From the NCBI GenBank assembly GCA_945878975.1, contig CAMCUM010000013.1:1-57057 (forward strand): DNA of 57,057 bases, read 5' to 3'. A program made the translations under genes and the position numbers. Below, in pieces: positions 18,827-27,631 of the stretch; position 1 is the first letter of the stretch, and each line of letters begins with the position of its first letter. The notes under the pieces were generated by a model, which saw only the letters and a list, made by a program, of their open reading frames with translations, did no database searches and had not been told where the DNA came from. This stretch comes from Legionella genomosp. 1 (GTDB lineage Bacteria; Pseudomonadota; Gammaproteobacteria; Legionellales; Legionellaceae).

Positions 18827-20223
18827 TGACCAAATCTAGCTATCAAATCTGCCCTGTGGATCAGTCGATATTTCGAGCTTATGATATTCGAGGTATTGTG
18901 GGAGCGCAAATTAATGAGCATGTTTTCTACACGATTGCGAAAGCCATTGCTTACCGTTTATATGATTTGGGACGTACCAAAATGGTACTTGCGAAAGATG
19001 GCAGGCTAACGAGTCCTGAATTGGCGCAGGCATTCTGTGCAGGGCTATTAGACAGTGGTATTGATGTGGTTGATCTAGGATCGGTACCAACACCTGTGAT
19101 GTATTATGCGACGCATGAGACCGGGATTGATAGTGGTGTGATGATCACAGGTAGTCACAATCCATCTGATTATAATGGAATCAAAATCGTTTTAGCCGGT
19201 ACGACGTTGGCGCAGAATGATATCCAAATTTTATATGAACTGATTCAAAGCAAATCCTGGCGCGATGGTCAGGGTACCTACCAAACATTAGCTAATTTAG
19301 CAGAGTATAGTCAACGTATTGTGAGCGATGTGGTCTTGCAAAGACCCTTACGAGTAGTGGTTGATTGTGGGAATGGCATTGGCGGTGTGATTGTCCCGAT
19401 GTTGTTACGTCAATTAGGTTGTGAAGTGATTGAATTATACTGTGATGTTGATGGTCGTTTTCCCAATCATCATCCCGATCCCAGTGTTGAAGAGAATTTA
19501 CTAGATCTGAAGGTGGCTGTTGCAACGCATCAAGCAGATCTTGGTTTGGCTTTTGATGGAGATGCGGATCGTTTAGGAGTGATCACGAATCAGGGTACAT
19601 TGATTTGGCCAGATCGCTTATTAATGTTCTACGCCCCTCATATTTTGCGTACCAATCATGCCGCCACGATTGTTTACGATGTCAAATGCTCTCGGCATTT
19701 AACACAAGTGATACAAGATGCGGGCGGCACAGCAAAGATGTGTCCCACAGGACATTCTTTGGTTAAAAAAGTGATGAAAGATGAGTCTGCGGCTTTGGCT
19801 GGAGAAATGAGTGGACACATTTTTTTCAAAGACAGATGGTATGGGTTTGATGATGCTGTGTACTCAGCATGTAGATTATTGGAACTTTTATCTCAATCGC
19901 AGCAATCGGTAGAGGACCAATTTCTGGATGTACCAGATAGCCTAACGACTCCAGAAATAAAAATCCCCATTCAAGAAGATAAAAAATTTTCATTCATGCA
20001 GTCATTTACTCAGAATGCACAATTTCCAGATTCTGAATTGATCTATATAGATGGGTTGCGTGTTGAGTTTACGCATGGTTGGGGATTGTTGCGCGCGTCC
20101 AATACAACGCCGTGTTTGGTCGCACGCTTTGAGGCTCAAAATGAGCAAGGGCTTCAAGAAATTCAAGCGTTGTTCCGAGTTCAGTTGCAGGCATTGGATG
20201 CGACTTTAGAAATCCCCTTTTGA
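18823..20223 (+). CDS. algC: Phosphomannomutase/phosphoglucomutase
   Basis: The 466-residue alpha-D-phosphohexomutase starts with [15 protein letters not shown]. It has the active-site serine loop [13 protein letters not shown], the metal loop [10 protein letters not shown], the sugar-binding GEMSGHIFF and the phosphate-binding [14 protein letters not shown] at the C-terminus. It interconverts hexose 1- and 6-phosphates for surface polysaccharides. AlgC of Pseudomonas, often found behind dut, is the closest functional model. The symbol is by analogy, and specificity for mannose or glucose cannot be read from the sequence. Confidence 0.9.
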   Translation: MMTKSSYQICPVDQSIFRAYDIRGIVGAQINEHVFYTIAKAIAYRLYDLGRTKMVLAKDGRLTSPELAQAFCAGLLDSGIDVVDLGSVPTPVMYYATHETGIDSGVMITGSHNPSDYNGIKIVLAGTTLAQNDIQILYELIQSKSWRDGQGTYQTLANLAEYSQRIVSDVVLQRPLRVVVDCGNGIGGVIVPMLLRQLGCEVIELYCDVDGRFPNHHPDPSVEENLLDLKVAVATHQADLGLAFDGDADRLGVITNQGTLIWPDRLLMFYAPHILRTNHAATIVYDVKCSRHLTQVIQDAGGTAKMCPTGHSLVKKVMKDESAALAGEMSGHIFFKDRWYGFDDAVYSACRLLELLSQSQQSVEDQFLDVPDSLTTPEIKIPIQEDKKFSFMQSFTQNAQFPDSELIYIDGLRVEFTHGWGLLRASNTTPCLVARFEAQNEQGLQEIQALFRVQLQALDATLEIPF

Positions 20224-20381
20224 TAGATAAAAAATACTGGTATACTTCGCAAATTTTGCTGTTCGTACTTTCAACAGTATAGATTTGGGATCTCAGGATA
20301 AATTTGCGAGAATGCAAAATAATTGCTAAGCTATAAAAAAGCTTCTGAGTTCGATGGGAGAAGACACAAGGTGAGTATTGC

Positions 20382-21302
20382 ATGACAAAACAAAGAACTC
20401 CGAATAAGATTATTCAGGCGACAGGCGTAGGTTTACACTCAGGAGAAAAAGTATTATTAACTTTACATCCTGCTCCCGATAATACCGGAATTGTGTTTCG
20501 CCGCATTGATTTGGATCCTGTCGTAGAAATTCCTGCCTTGTTTGAGAATGTTTGTGATACCACATTGTGCACAACATTGCAGAAAAATGGTATCAAGGTT
20601 GCTACTGTGGAGCATTTGTTGTCAGCTTTGGCTGGTTTAGGTATTGATAATGCTTACGTTGATGTCAATGCTGCAGAAGTACCTATTATGGATGGTAGTG
20701 CTGCGCCGTTTGTATTTTTAGTTCAATCAGCTGGTATTCGTGAGCAAATTGCAAAAAAACGTTACATTCGTATTTTAAAGCCGATCCGAGTGGAAGAGGA
20801 TGGTAAATATGTGCAATTTTTGCCGCATGATGGGTATCGAATTTCGTTTACGATCGATTTTGATCACCCTGTTTTCACGCACCGACCACAAAGCTCTGTA
20901 TTTGACTTCTCTACGACATCATATATCAAGCAAGTGTGCCGAGCGCGCACATTTGGATTTTTATCAGATTATGAGCATTTACGTGTGAATGATTTGGCCA
21001 AAGGCGGTAGTTTAGATAATGCGATTGTAGTAGATGACTATCGCATTGTGAATGAAGATGGCTTGCGCTTTGAAGATGAATTTGTCAAACATAAAGTCTT
21101 AGATACCATTGGCGATTTGTATTTGCTGGGTTCAAGTTTAATCGGTGCGTTTGAAGGGTACCGTTCTGGACACGAATTAAATAATAAATTAATCCGCAAG
21201 CTGATGGCGCATCAAGATGCGTGGGAATACACGTATTTTGAAGAAGAGGAATATACGCCTTTACGCAGTCCAAAATTAGTCATTGCTAACGCGAAGGCGT
21301 AG
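20382..21302 (+). CDS. lpxC: UDP-3-O-acyl-N-acetylglucosamine deacetylase
   Basis: The 306-residue LpxC has the zinc ligands His78 ([14 protein letters not shown]), His237 and Asp241 ([15 protein letters not shown]), and the general acid/base histidine His263 (SGHELNNKL). It catalyses the committed step of lipid A synthesis, which shows a lipopolysaccharide-bearing outer membrane. AAGGTG precedes the ATG. The preceding 158-base gap has no clear promoter. It stands apart from ftsZ, its usual neighbour, and is followed by a small inverted-repeat element. Confidence 0.97.
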   Translation: MTKQRTPNKIIQATGVGLHSGEKVLLTLHPAPDNTGIVFRRIDLDPVVEIPALFENVCDTTLCTTLQKNGIKVATVEHLLSALAGLGIDNAYVDVNAAEVPIMDGSAAPFVFLVQSAGIREQIAKKRYIRILKPIRVEEDGKYVQFLPHDGYRISFTIDFDHPVFTHRPQSSVFDFSTTSYIKQVCRARTFGFLSDYEHLRVNDLAKGGSLDNAIVVDDYRIVNEDGLRFEDEFVKHKVLDTIGDLYLLGSSLIGAFEGYRSGHELNNKLIRKLMAHQDAWEYTYFEEEEYTPLRSPKLVIANAKA

Positions 21303-21334
21303 TTAGGGCTTGTTCCCGGGTTACAAAACTGGGC

Positions 21335-21510
21335 GTAACGACTCACTCCGTAGCGAAGAATGACCATATTTGGAGTATGTATCTTGAATGAAAACGGTTT
21401 CGAAAAATGCTCTCATACTTTTGTATCCTGCGTTTTTTCGAAATCGTTTTAGTTTAACCTGCACTCAAATATTGTTCTTCGAGCGTCGACATCTCCCTCC
21501 GAGCAGTAAC
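21335..21510. mobile_element. Non-autonomous inverted-repeat element, copy 1 (MITE-like)
   Basis: The ends GTAACGACTCACTCCG and GAGCAGTAAC are inverted relatives (GTAAC-x-ACTC against GTTACTGCTC). Inside, AAAACGGTTTCGAAAAATGC near 21391 pairs with GCGTTTTTTCGAAATCGTTT, and CATATTTGGAGT with CACTCAAATATTG-like sequence, so the whole 176 bases fold back on itself. AACTGGGC (21327-21334) and ACCTGGGC (21511-21518) flank it, a probable 8-base target duplication with one change. No coding capacity. Related ends occur at 23069-23183 and 49975-50098. Confidence 0.6.
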
Positions 21511-21523
21511 ACCTGGGCTATGC

Positions 21524-22915
21524 TTATCTCGTCATCTCAGGATGACTCATAGTCCCTTGTTGTAATGTAATTGCCGCTTTTGTTTGATCTTCATTGAGAT
21601 ATAGTTCATCTGGTTGTTTGTTGTTGGGCTCTTTACTAGTATTCAATTTATATTTGTTATCAATTTGCTTGTCCTTGTTGGCCAGTGCATAGTTGACAGA
21701 AATCGCTAAAACTAAGATCACGATGGTTGCAACAATAATTGGAACAGTCGTTGACAATAGCGTTGAAAATAAGATAGTCGGAACGGCAGTTTTAGAGATG
21801 GATAGTAAGGCAATCAGTGCCCCAATAGCAATCAAGGGTGCACCGATGTAGCCGGCTAAATTTCGGCTACCATTCGCCAACCAAGTCGCTTTATCTTTTA
21901 TGCTTGGGGAGATTAGAGCATGTCCATCAAGTTGATACTTGTCCATTAGACCAACAGTGTTTACAAAAATGCGTAATTCTTGTCCATCAAAATTTATCTT
22001 ATCTAAGGTAATAGAGTTGGTATCTTCCGGTACTCCACAAGCCATTCTTGCCCGAGCTCGCTGATTTTCTGGTACTGTAGATAAAGAAAAGCCATCTTTC
22101 ATATATTTTTGGACCTGATATCTTGCATATAAATCAGCTGTTAACACGGCTAGAGGTATTGTCAACGCTAATAGAGCTAATACAAAAGTAGCAATGGGTG
22201 TTGTGGAGAGTGTGGCTGTCATGAATACGGTTATCCCAAATACGAGTGCTGCAATTTGTGCCAATCCCTCTGTTGCAATCACACCCCAACCAATCGCTTG
22301 AACTAAAAGATCATTGCTGACAAAAAAACTACGTTGTGCATATTGATGTCCTAGAATGAAATACGCCAAATTAGAGCGAGTTGCTAAGATATCATTGAGA
22401 ATGCCATAAAGCAGGCCAGAAATATACGCCATGGAAGCGGCGAACAAGGCTGTTGCCAAAGGGAGTAAAATAATAGCTCCTAGAAAAGAGACTGTTGCAA
22501 AAATTGCGACGGATACAGCGGACAAAGCTAATTTTAGCTGAGTTTTTTTGAGTTTGTCCGTCCCCATTTCTGTGTAGGCTATAGACCTATAGGTTCTGGA
22601 ATGATGATAAAGCATACTGTAGATGCCATTTTGTTGTAGAGATTGTTTTAATGAGCTGGACATGCCTTGATCTTCTATATTTTCAATAAATGTTTTGCAT
22701 AGACGCGAAACTTGGTCTTCTAGTACAGTGGTTTTTTTGGGGCGAGGGCTTGTATGGAACCGATATTGATTTACATCACCACGATTATATTTTGGTATGA
22801 TGTCAGGGCATGTACCAGCTTCTACCTCCTTTAATTGATCGACTAAGGCATCAAATTCGTGATGAAATGCATTCAATGATTCTGTGCTGTTTTGATCGAA
22901 AGAGTCCAGAAGCAT
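21524..22915 (-). CDS. Unrecognised multi-spanning membrane protein
   Basis: The 463-residue protein has a hydrophilic N-terminus of about 125 residues and then six likely membrane segments, near residues 128-150, 152-172, 208-232, 241-262, 354-373 and 379-410. A soluble domain of about 90 residues (265-350, with VPENQRARARMACGVPEDTN) separates the two sets. The C-terminal 50 residues are polar (KEPNNKQPDELYLNEDQ). No signal peptide and no enzyme motif was found. I do not recognise the family. Proteins of this build are frequent among effector-like or host-associated proteins in Legionellales, but that is inference only. It stands alone, flanked by inverted-repeat elements on both sides. Confidence 0.65.
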   Translation of the reverse strand: MLLDSFDQNSTESLNAFHHEFDALVDQLKEVEAGTCPDIIPKYNRGDVNQYRFHTSPRPKKTTVLEDQVSRLCKTFIENIEDQGMSSSLKQSLQQNGIYSMLYHHSRTYRSIAYTEMGTDKLKKTQLKLALSAVSVAIFATVSFLGAIILLPLATALFAASMAYISGLLYGILNDILATRSNLAYFILGHQYAQRSFFVSNDLLVQAIGWGVIATEGLAQIAALVFGITVFMTATLSTTPIATFVLALLALTIPLAVLTADLYARYQVQKYMKDGFSLSTVPENQRARARMACGVPEDTNSITLDKINFDGQELRIFVNTVGLMDKYQLDGHALISPSIKDKATWLANGSRNLAGYIGAPLIAIGALIALLSISKTAVPTILFSTLLSTTVPIIVATIVILVLAISVNYALANKDKQIDNKYKLNTSKEPNNKQPDELYLNEDQTKAAITLQQGTMSHPEMTR

Positions 22916-23068
22916 TTATTTTAAATACAGGGTTTTCTGTAGGGAAGTAAGCGTAGGCATAATATGTGCTCATTATCATTAATTTACGCGCATTGTATCA
23001 ATTATTTAAAAAAGCCTCAATGTGTTTTTTATTTTATCATATAAAGGAGTGAATTATTACGGTTGAAC

Positions 23069-23183
23069 GTAATGGCTCACTTCATACGTCATTCCGAGCA
23101 TAGCGAGGTATCTGGGTAGCCTGGCACAGTACCACAATTTAGTAGATACCTAATTATGCTTGGGATGGTGTATGAGTTGTTAC
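23069..23183. mobile_element. Non-autonomous inverted-repeat element, copy 2 (MITE-like)
   Basis: The ends GTAATGGCTCAC (23069) and GTATGAGTTGTTAC (to 23183) are inverted to each other, and the next inner arms are CGTCATTCCGAGCATAGCGA and TATGCTTGGGATGGTG. Exact copies of GGTTGAAC lie on both sides (23061-23068 and 23184-23191), as expected for an 8-base target duplication. The right copy is inside the end of the dciA-like gene, whose stop codon comes from the element. The inner part resembles the repeat behind pnp at 32577. Confidence 0.7.
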
Positions 23184-23467
23184 GGTTGAACTTTGATTTC
23201 TACCGATATTAATTGATGTAATTTGGCCTGTGAGCGTAAAGTGTCTCTGAGTTCAGGCGCCAAATAACGTAATGACATGGCCCAGGTGGGTTGGCTTGTG
23301 ATCAGCACTAATTTTCCGGCGCGAAAGCTACCTACTTGGCAATGGGGTTGTAATTCAGGAGGAAGAAAGTGTAAAACATGTAGCGACAACTCTTCTAGTT
23401 TGATAGCATCCATGCAGATTTGGCTTAATTTATCATTTAAACACTTGCTAATATGGCGTATTTGCAT
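23180..23467 (-). CDS. DUF721/DciA-like protein, 3' end altered by an element
   Basis: The 95-residue protein has the DUF721 pattern: helix LNDKLSQICMDAIKLEELSL, then VGSFRAGKLVLITSQPTWAM and LRYLAPELRDTLR. DciA proteins load the replicative helicase in bacteria that lack DnaC. In gammaproteobacteria the gene often lies near lpxC and secA, as here near lpxC. Protein length is at the short end of the family. The last codons (AAA GTT CAA CCG TAA) run from the target duplication into the inverted-repeat element at 23069-23183, which supplies the TAA. Some C-terminal residues may therefore have been lost. Confidence 0.75.
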   Translation of the reverse strand: MQIRHISKCLNDKLSQICMDAIKLEELSLHVLHFLPPELQPHCQVGSFRAGKLVLITSQPTWAMSLRYLAPELRDTLRSQAKLHQLISVEIKVQP

Positions 23468-23538
23468 TTATTGTTAGCTCTTAGATAATATCCTTAAGCA
23501 TATAAGAACAAGTGTTTGTATACAAGAGAGGATTTAGA

Positions 23539-23976
23539 ATGGCAAAGAAAGAAACAGAACAAGTGATTGTGTATCAAGCACGTCTGCATTGGATTTTATT
23601 TTTAGCGCCAGTGGTTTTGGTGGCGGTGGTTTGGGTTATGAATCATTATTTGCGTGCGCCATATCAATTGGGATGGGCTATAGGTGGGCTGGCAGTTATT
23701 TGGGAAGGTATGATATGGTTAACTTATCATTTTTCTTTTTTGAATATTAAAAAGAACCGTGTCGTGATGTGTAGTGGGATTTTGGTGCGGCAAACGGTGG
23801 ATATCCCTATGGATAAAATTGAGAGTATTGATATCAGGCAATCCATATTAGGCAGTATTTTTCAGTATGGGTCACTCGTGATTACTGGAACTGGTGGTAC
23901 GCGGCAGTTTATACATTTCTTAAACAAGCCCTTAACCTGTCGACGTTATATAGAAAGTTTAATGTATGATGCATAA
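23539..23976 (+). CDS. Membrane protein with bacterial PH domain
   Basis: The 145-residue protein has two N-terminal membrane helices (WILFLAPVVLVAVVWVMNHY and LGWAIGGLAVIWEGMIWLTY). A bPH_2-type domain follows, with FLNIKKNRVVMCSGILVRQT, DIPMDKIESIDIRQSI and LGSIFQYGSLVITGTGG, the typical YdbS/YdbT-like pattern. The role of the family is not well defined; it is associated with membranes. ATG 23539 is chosen over an upstream TTG because GAGAGGATT precedes it. The stop overlaps the start of cbpA, so the gene is probably co-transcribed with the chaperone genes. Confidence 0.8.
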   Translation: MAKKETEQVIVYQARLHWILFLAPVVLVAVVWVMNHYLRAPYQLGWAIGGLAVIWEGMIWLTYHFSFLNIKKNRVVMCSGILVRQTVDIPMDKIESIDIRQSILGSIFQYGSLVITGTGGTRQFIHFLNKPLTCRRYIESLMYDA

Positions 23977-24898
23977 TTCAGATAAAAAAGATTATTATGC
24001 CGTGATGGGGGTTAAACCCGATGCATCCGCGCACGATATTAAAATGGCGTATCGCCGTCTTGCCCGTAAATATCACCCAGATTTAAATAAAGCAGACGAT
24101 GCTGAAAAAAACTTTAAAGAGCTGGGTGAAGCTTATGAAGTGTTAAGAGAGCCTGAAAAGCGCAAATTGTATGATCAAATGCGAGTACAGCCGCAACCTA
24201 GTCAAGGGCATTCGCATGCCGGATCGGAGCATGCTTCTGCTTGGTATGATTGGGGTTCTGAGGCGCCGTCTAGCGGTGAGTTTGATGCAGATTTGTTTGC
24301 AAGCATATTTGGTGGGCGTCATCATCATCAGCACCCACCACGTGGCGGTGCTGATCTGCACGGTAATATTACGATTAGTTTACAAGAGGCTTATTCCGGA
24401 GCAGATAAAGATATGGTGCTCCCGGCGGCAGATAAGCCAAATGGATCCCAAAAATTAAGAGTGAAGATCCCGGCAGGAGTGAAACCCGAGCAGCAAATTC
24501 GATTAGCAGGCTTGGGTGAACCTGGTCGGCAGGGTGCGTCGAATGGTGATCTGTATCTCACTGTTGTGATCAAACGTGATCCTGTTTTTGATTTAAAAGG
24601 CAATGATGTGTATATGACCTTACCGATTGCCCCATGGGAAGCGGCACTCGGTGCTACGGTCAAAGTGCCGACATTGGCTGGCACAGTTGATTTGAAAATC
24701 CCACCTCACTCGCAAGCCGGACAAACATTACGTTTAAAGAAGCGTGGATTTTCAGCGCCAGAGCCTGGGGATCAATTGGTGCTACTCAAAATTGTTATCC
24801 CGCAACCTACCACGCAAGCTGCGACGGATTTGTATAAAACGATGGAAAAGGAATTGGCATTTAATCCAAGACAGCATTTGGAGGCGTATCATGGATAA
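23966..24898 (+). CDS. cbpA: DnaJ-class co-chaperone CbpA
   Basis: The 310-residue protein begins with a J domain (DYYAVMGVKPDASAHDIKMA, HPD in KYHPDLNK, residues about 8-75), has a linker rich in G, S and H including GGRHHHQHPPRGG, and two C-terminal substrate-binding domains (VKIPAGVKPEQQIRLAGLGE, LGATVKVPTLAGTVDLKIPP). The zinc-finger domain of DnaJ is absent, which identifies CbpA. It stimulates DnaK and in E. coli binds curved DNA. ATG 23966 or 23969 could start. The end overlaps cbpM by 8 bases. Confidence 0.93.
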   Translation: MMHNSDKKDYYAVMGVKPDASAHDIKMAYRRLARKYHPDLNKADDAEKNFKELGEAYEVLREPEKRKLYDQMRVQPQPSQGHSHAGSEHASAWYDWGSEAPSSGEFDADLFASIFGGRHHHQHPPRGGADLHGNITISLQEAYSGADKDMVLPAADKPNGSQKLRVKIPAGVKPEQQIRLAGLGEPGRQGASNGDLYLTVVIKRDPVFDLKGNDVYMTLPIAPWEAALGATVKVPTLAGTVDLKIPPHSQAGQTLRLKKRGFSAPEPGDQLVLLKIVIPQPTTQAATDLYKTMEKELAFNPRQHLEAYHG

Positions 24899-25211
24899 GC
24901 ATACGGTGATCAAGGCTGTTATAGTAGACAGTAACACCACCCAAATCAGCTTTTTGGAAGTATGTGAACACTATGCTATCTCAGAAGACATGTTGCTTGA
25001 GTTGCTGGAATATGGCTTGATTTCTGATATCTCAAATCCTAATAGAGAGCTGAGGTTTAATCAAAAGCATTTACAGCGGATTCTTTCCGCTCATCGATTG
25101 CATCAAGATTTAAACGTCAATACGCACGGTGCGATTTTGGCCTTGGAATTGATGGATGAACTCACCGAGCTGCGGCGCCAAATGGATATTATACGGCGGC
25201 ATTTGGGTTAA
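24891..25211 (+). CDS. cbpM: Chaperone modulator CbpM
   Basis: The 106-residue protein is a MerR-like small protein: ISFLEVCEHYAISEDMLLEL, LEYGLISDISNPNRELRFNQ and a C-terminal helix LALELMDELTELRRQMDIIR. CbpM binds the J domain of CbpA and inhibits its action. The ATG at 24891 lies within the end of cbpA, with TGGAGG upstream. A longer open frame starts at 24744 but its first 49 codons are a shadow of cbpA. The cbpA-cbpM order is conserved. Confidence 0.9.
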   Translation: MDKHTVIKAVIVDSNTTQISFLEVCEHYAISEDMLLELLEYGLISDISNPNRELRFNQKHLQRILSAHRLHQDLNVNTHGAILALELMDELTELRRQMDIIRRHLG

Positions 25212-25249
25212 GTATGGCGGTCGCGCTTAATCGAAGGGCGACCCGCTGT

Positions 25250-26869
25250 TTACAAATTGATATTCTCCAGAATCTGACCAAAATTCCAAATGGCCCATTG
25301 GATTTCGGGGATGCCATTTGGAAATAAATCTGGATGGAGTTTTTGTAGATAAAGAAAATTGATCCCGACATTGTAGTTAAACTGATAGATATTTGCTAAT
25401 GACCAACCTGCCGCGCCAAAAAAATTAGGTTCCCCTGACAAAGTGAGAAACACTTCAGAACCATTGGTGTTCACCGTTTGCTGAATAGGCGGGTATTGCG
25501 TTGCAATCCAGGCGAAATAGTTGGCTGCCAGCGTGACATTGGGGGCAGATGCACTGGGGTTGGTATAGATGTTGGCGGCGTCAACTTGTCCCGTGACGTG
25601 GCAAGGAATTTCAGGTGAGTAGGCGCCGGGTGTATCCACATCAACCACATACAAATGCTGCGGGTAGGGTGCTGGTTGGCAAGTCGTGCTACTACTTGGG
25701 AAATAGCCACCTGAAATCAAATCATCGTATTCAGGTATGATTTGTTTGCCTAGATTGTAATATTGGGGGTAGCCAAAATCGAGCTTGGTGCGACCGTAAA
25801 TATCTGATCCACCATAACTTCCAAGTACATCTCCATACGTGACACTGGGCGAGGCTAAGGTGACGCCCGCGAGACAATTTTCTGGGTTGCTGCTTGGACA
25901 TGTTGTACCATTTTGTGTTTGGGTGCCTTGAGGACAAAGACAAGCTTTGATTTGTTGTAAGCAAGCAGGTGGGTGTGGCGTTGGAGGAAGTGGGCAAGTT
26001 GCAATGGGTTCAACATACCCTTGTTCTATCGAGTAGGTATCAAATCCTTGTCCTGCTGGTATCAGTGCCGTGATCCGATTCATGGTTTGAATGCTTGCGT
26101 TCAATATGCATGTTAATTGTGTGGCAGTCCAATCAATTGTAGGCACATTACAATCACTGGCGTTGCAGCCCCAGCCTATGCAACTTTCTGCTGAGGTATT
26201 ATTATCTGGGTGAAATCCCATGATTAATGCTGTATTAGGATAAGCTGCTCGAATAGCTGTGATGGTGTCAGCATATTGTTGATAAACCGAGGGACTAGAG
26301 GTAAGTGGGGTAGGCGTGACACGCATATGAAATTGCTTTAATTGAGGCGCAAGTACTTTTATTTTGGCAATATACGTGGCCAGATCATTCGGAGGTGTGC
26401 CTGAAGCACTTGGAGCCGGGTCTTGTTCAATGAGTGCGCTGATCCAGGTATTGTTGACTTGAGTGCTGGCTGGTTCTGTGGTCGTGTGTAAAGTTTGACC
26501 AGAACTAGGGCGCGTAAGATTTGAGCCGGTGCCAATGATGGGACCATCGTTAATGAGGTTCATAGTCTGGTCTCCATGGAAGACCAAATAGAGCAGGCAG
26601 GAGGTAGGTGAATCTGTGTTACATGCGCCTGTTGTGTCGGTTATTTGTTCTACGCCAGGGATGTTAGACATAGCAAATTGCGTGAGAGAAGTATTTTGAG
26701 TATTGTTGCTGACATTATAAATTACAGTGATTGTAGTGCCATTATTGGGTATGGTCGTGGGGATTGGCGTGATGGGAAGCATGCTCATGAGCGGCTGTGC
26801 TGTAAACCCCGCGGTACTGAGAAACGCTAAGTAACCCAAACACATCCAACGACAAGTAAAAATAAGCAT
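25250..26869 (-). CDS. Large cysteine-rich secreted protein of unknown function
   Basis: The 539-residue protein has an N-terminal hydrophobic segment (CLGYLAFLSTAGFTAQP) that looks like a signal peptide, a threonine- and asparagine-rich beginning, and about twenty cysteines, clustered in CIGWGCNASDC and in CLQQIKACLCPQGTQ. The order of hydrophobic blocks (ALIMGFHPDN, GFDTYSIEQGYVEP, KLDFGYPQYYNLGK, EIQWAIWNFGQIL) could fit a TIM-barrel glycosidase-like fold, but I cannot name a family or catalytic residues. The ATG at 26869 has AGAGG, which overlaps the end of the preceding outer-membrane-like gene (8-base gap), so the two are co-transcribed. Confidence 0.65.
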   Translation of the reverse strand: MLIFTCRWMCLGYLAFLSTAGFTAQPLMSMLPITPIPTTIPNNGTTITVIYNVSNNTQNTSLTQFAMSNIPGVEQITDTTGACNTDSPTSCLLYLVFHGDQTMNLINDGPIIGTGSNLTRPSSGQTLHTTTEPASTQVNNTWISALIEQDPAPSASGTPPNDLATYIAKIKVLAPQLKQFHMRVTPTPLTSSPSVYQQYADTITAIRAAYPNTALIMGFHPDNNTSAESCIGWGCNASDCNVPTIDWTATQLTCILNASIQTMNRITALIPAGQGFDTYSIEQGYVEPIATCPLPPTPHPPACLQQIKACLCPQGTQTQNGTTCPSSNPENCLAGVTLASPSVTYGDVLGSYGGSDIYGRTKLDFGYPQYYNLGKQIIPEYDDLISGGYFPSSSTTCQPAPYPQHLYVVDVDTPGAYSPEIPCHVTGQVDAANIYTNPSASAPNVTLAANYFAWIATQYPPIQQTVNTNGSEVFLTLSGEPNFFGAAGWSLANIYQFNYNVGINFLYLQKLHPDLFPNGIPEIQWAIWNFGQILENINL

Positions 26870-26877
26870 GGGTACCT

Positions 26878-27612
26878 CTAAATGGTATAATTGATGGTGA
26901 ATTGCAATTGCTGAGTTTCAAGATGGTTGAGACTTAAGCCACTGCTATTTGTTTGACCAGGGGCTGGACCCAGAGAGGAACGGCCCCAATCTTCGAACTC
27001 ATACCCTATCCCTAACTGCCAATGGGCATCAAATATTTTATGTACGCCGACGCCTAAGGTGTAAGTCAATGCCGTTTCTTGATGGTTTTGAAAGCCTGCC
27101 ACGGGTAGTGCTTCAAAAATCAAAGGGGTCATGGCAAAACGACTCGCTTGGTTGACCGCGACACCGAGACTGGCACTGACATAAGGAAATAAAAGGGTAC
27201 GCCAGTGGTCAAATAACCATTTGGTTTTGATGCCGACATGTGCATGTGTGATTCTGTATTGGTAGGTGAAATTATCAAATGCCGGATCAGCCGTTTCCCA
27301 AATGTCGCCTTGTGCTTGTGCGGCTGTGCTGCCAGCTAGCGCTAGACCCAGTTGTGCCATGCCGATCTGGGAAAGCGAACGCTGCAATCCTAAGAACAAT
27401 TCTCCAGTAGCTAGGACATGGCGTGGTGTGATGGCTGAATAAGTATTGGCAAAATTAGGTTGCAATGCAATCGTTTGCGTCTGTCCAGCATGATACCAAG
27501 CAGGTCCTCCACTGATTGCGATGATTTTACTGGTAGGGGGTGTTGCCCAGGATAAGGTGGTTGTTAATAAACCCGAAAACAGCAGTAATAAATAAACGTA
27601 TTTCCTTATCAA
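26878..27612 (-). CDS. Putative outer-membrane beta-barrel protein
   Basis: The 244-residue protein begins at TTG 27612 with a clear signal peptide (MIRKYVYLLLLFSGLLTTTLSWA). GGAGG lies 8 bases upstream and no ATG is available. The mature part alternates hydrophobic and polar residues as in small porins of the OmpA/OmpW type: VGIKTKWLFDHWRTLLFPYV, ALTYTLGVGVHKIFDAHWQL and GIGYEFEDWGRSSLGPAPG near the C-terminus. The last residues (LQFTINYTI) lack the usual terminal phenylalanine. Similar opacity-like proteins are common in Legionella and Coxiella. It lies between dacB and the cysteine-rich secreted protein on one transcript. Confidence 0.65.
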   Translation of the reverse strand: MIRKYVYLLLLFSGLLTTTLSWATPPTSKIIAISGGPAWYHAGQTQTIALQPNFANTYSAITPRHVLATGELFLGLQRSLSQIGMAQLGLALAGSTAAQAQGDIWETADPAFDNFTYQYRITHAHVGIKTKWLFDHWRTLLFPYVSASLGVAVNQASRFAMTPLIFEALPVAGFQNHQETALTYTLGVGVHKIFDAHWQLGIGYEFEDWGRSSLGPAPGQTNSSGLSLNHLETQQLQFTINYTI

Positions 27613-27631
27613 TAAACCTACCTCCGTGTCG

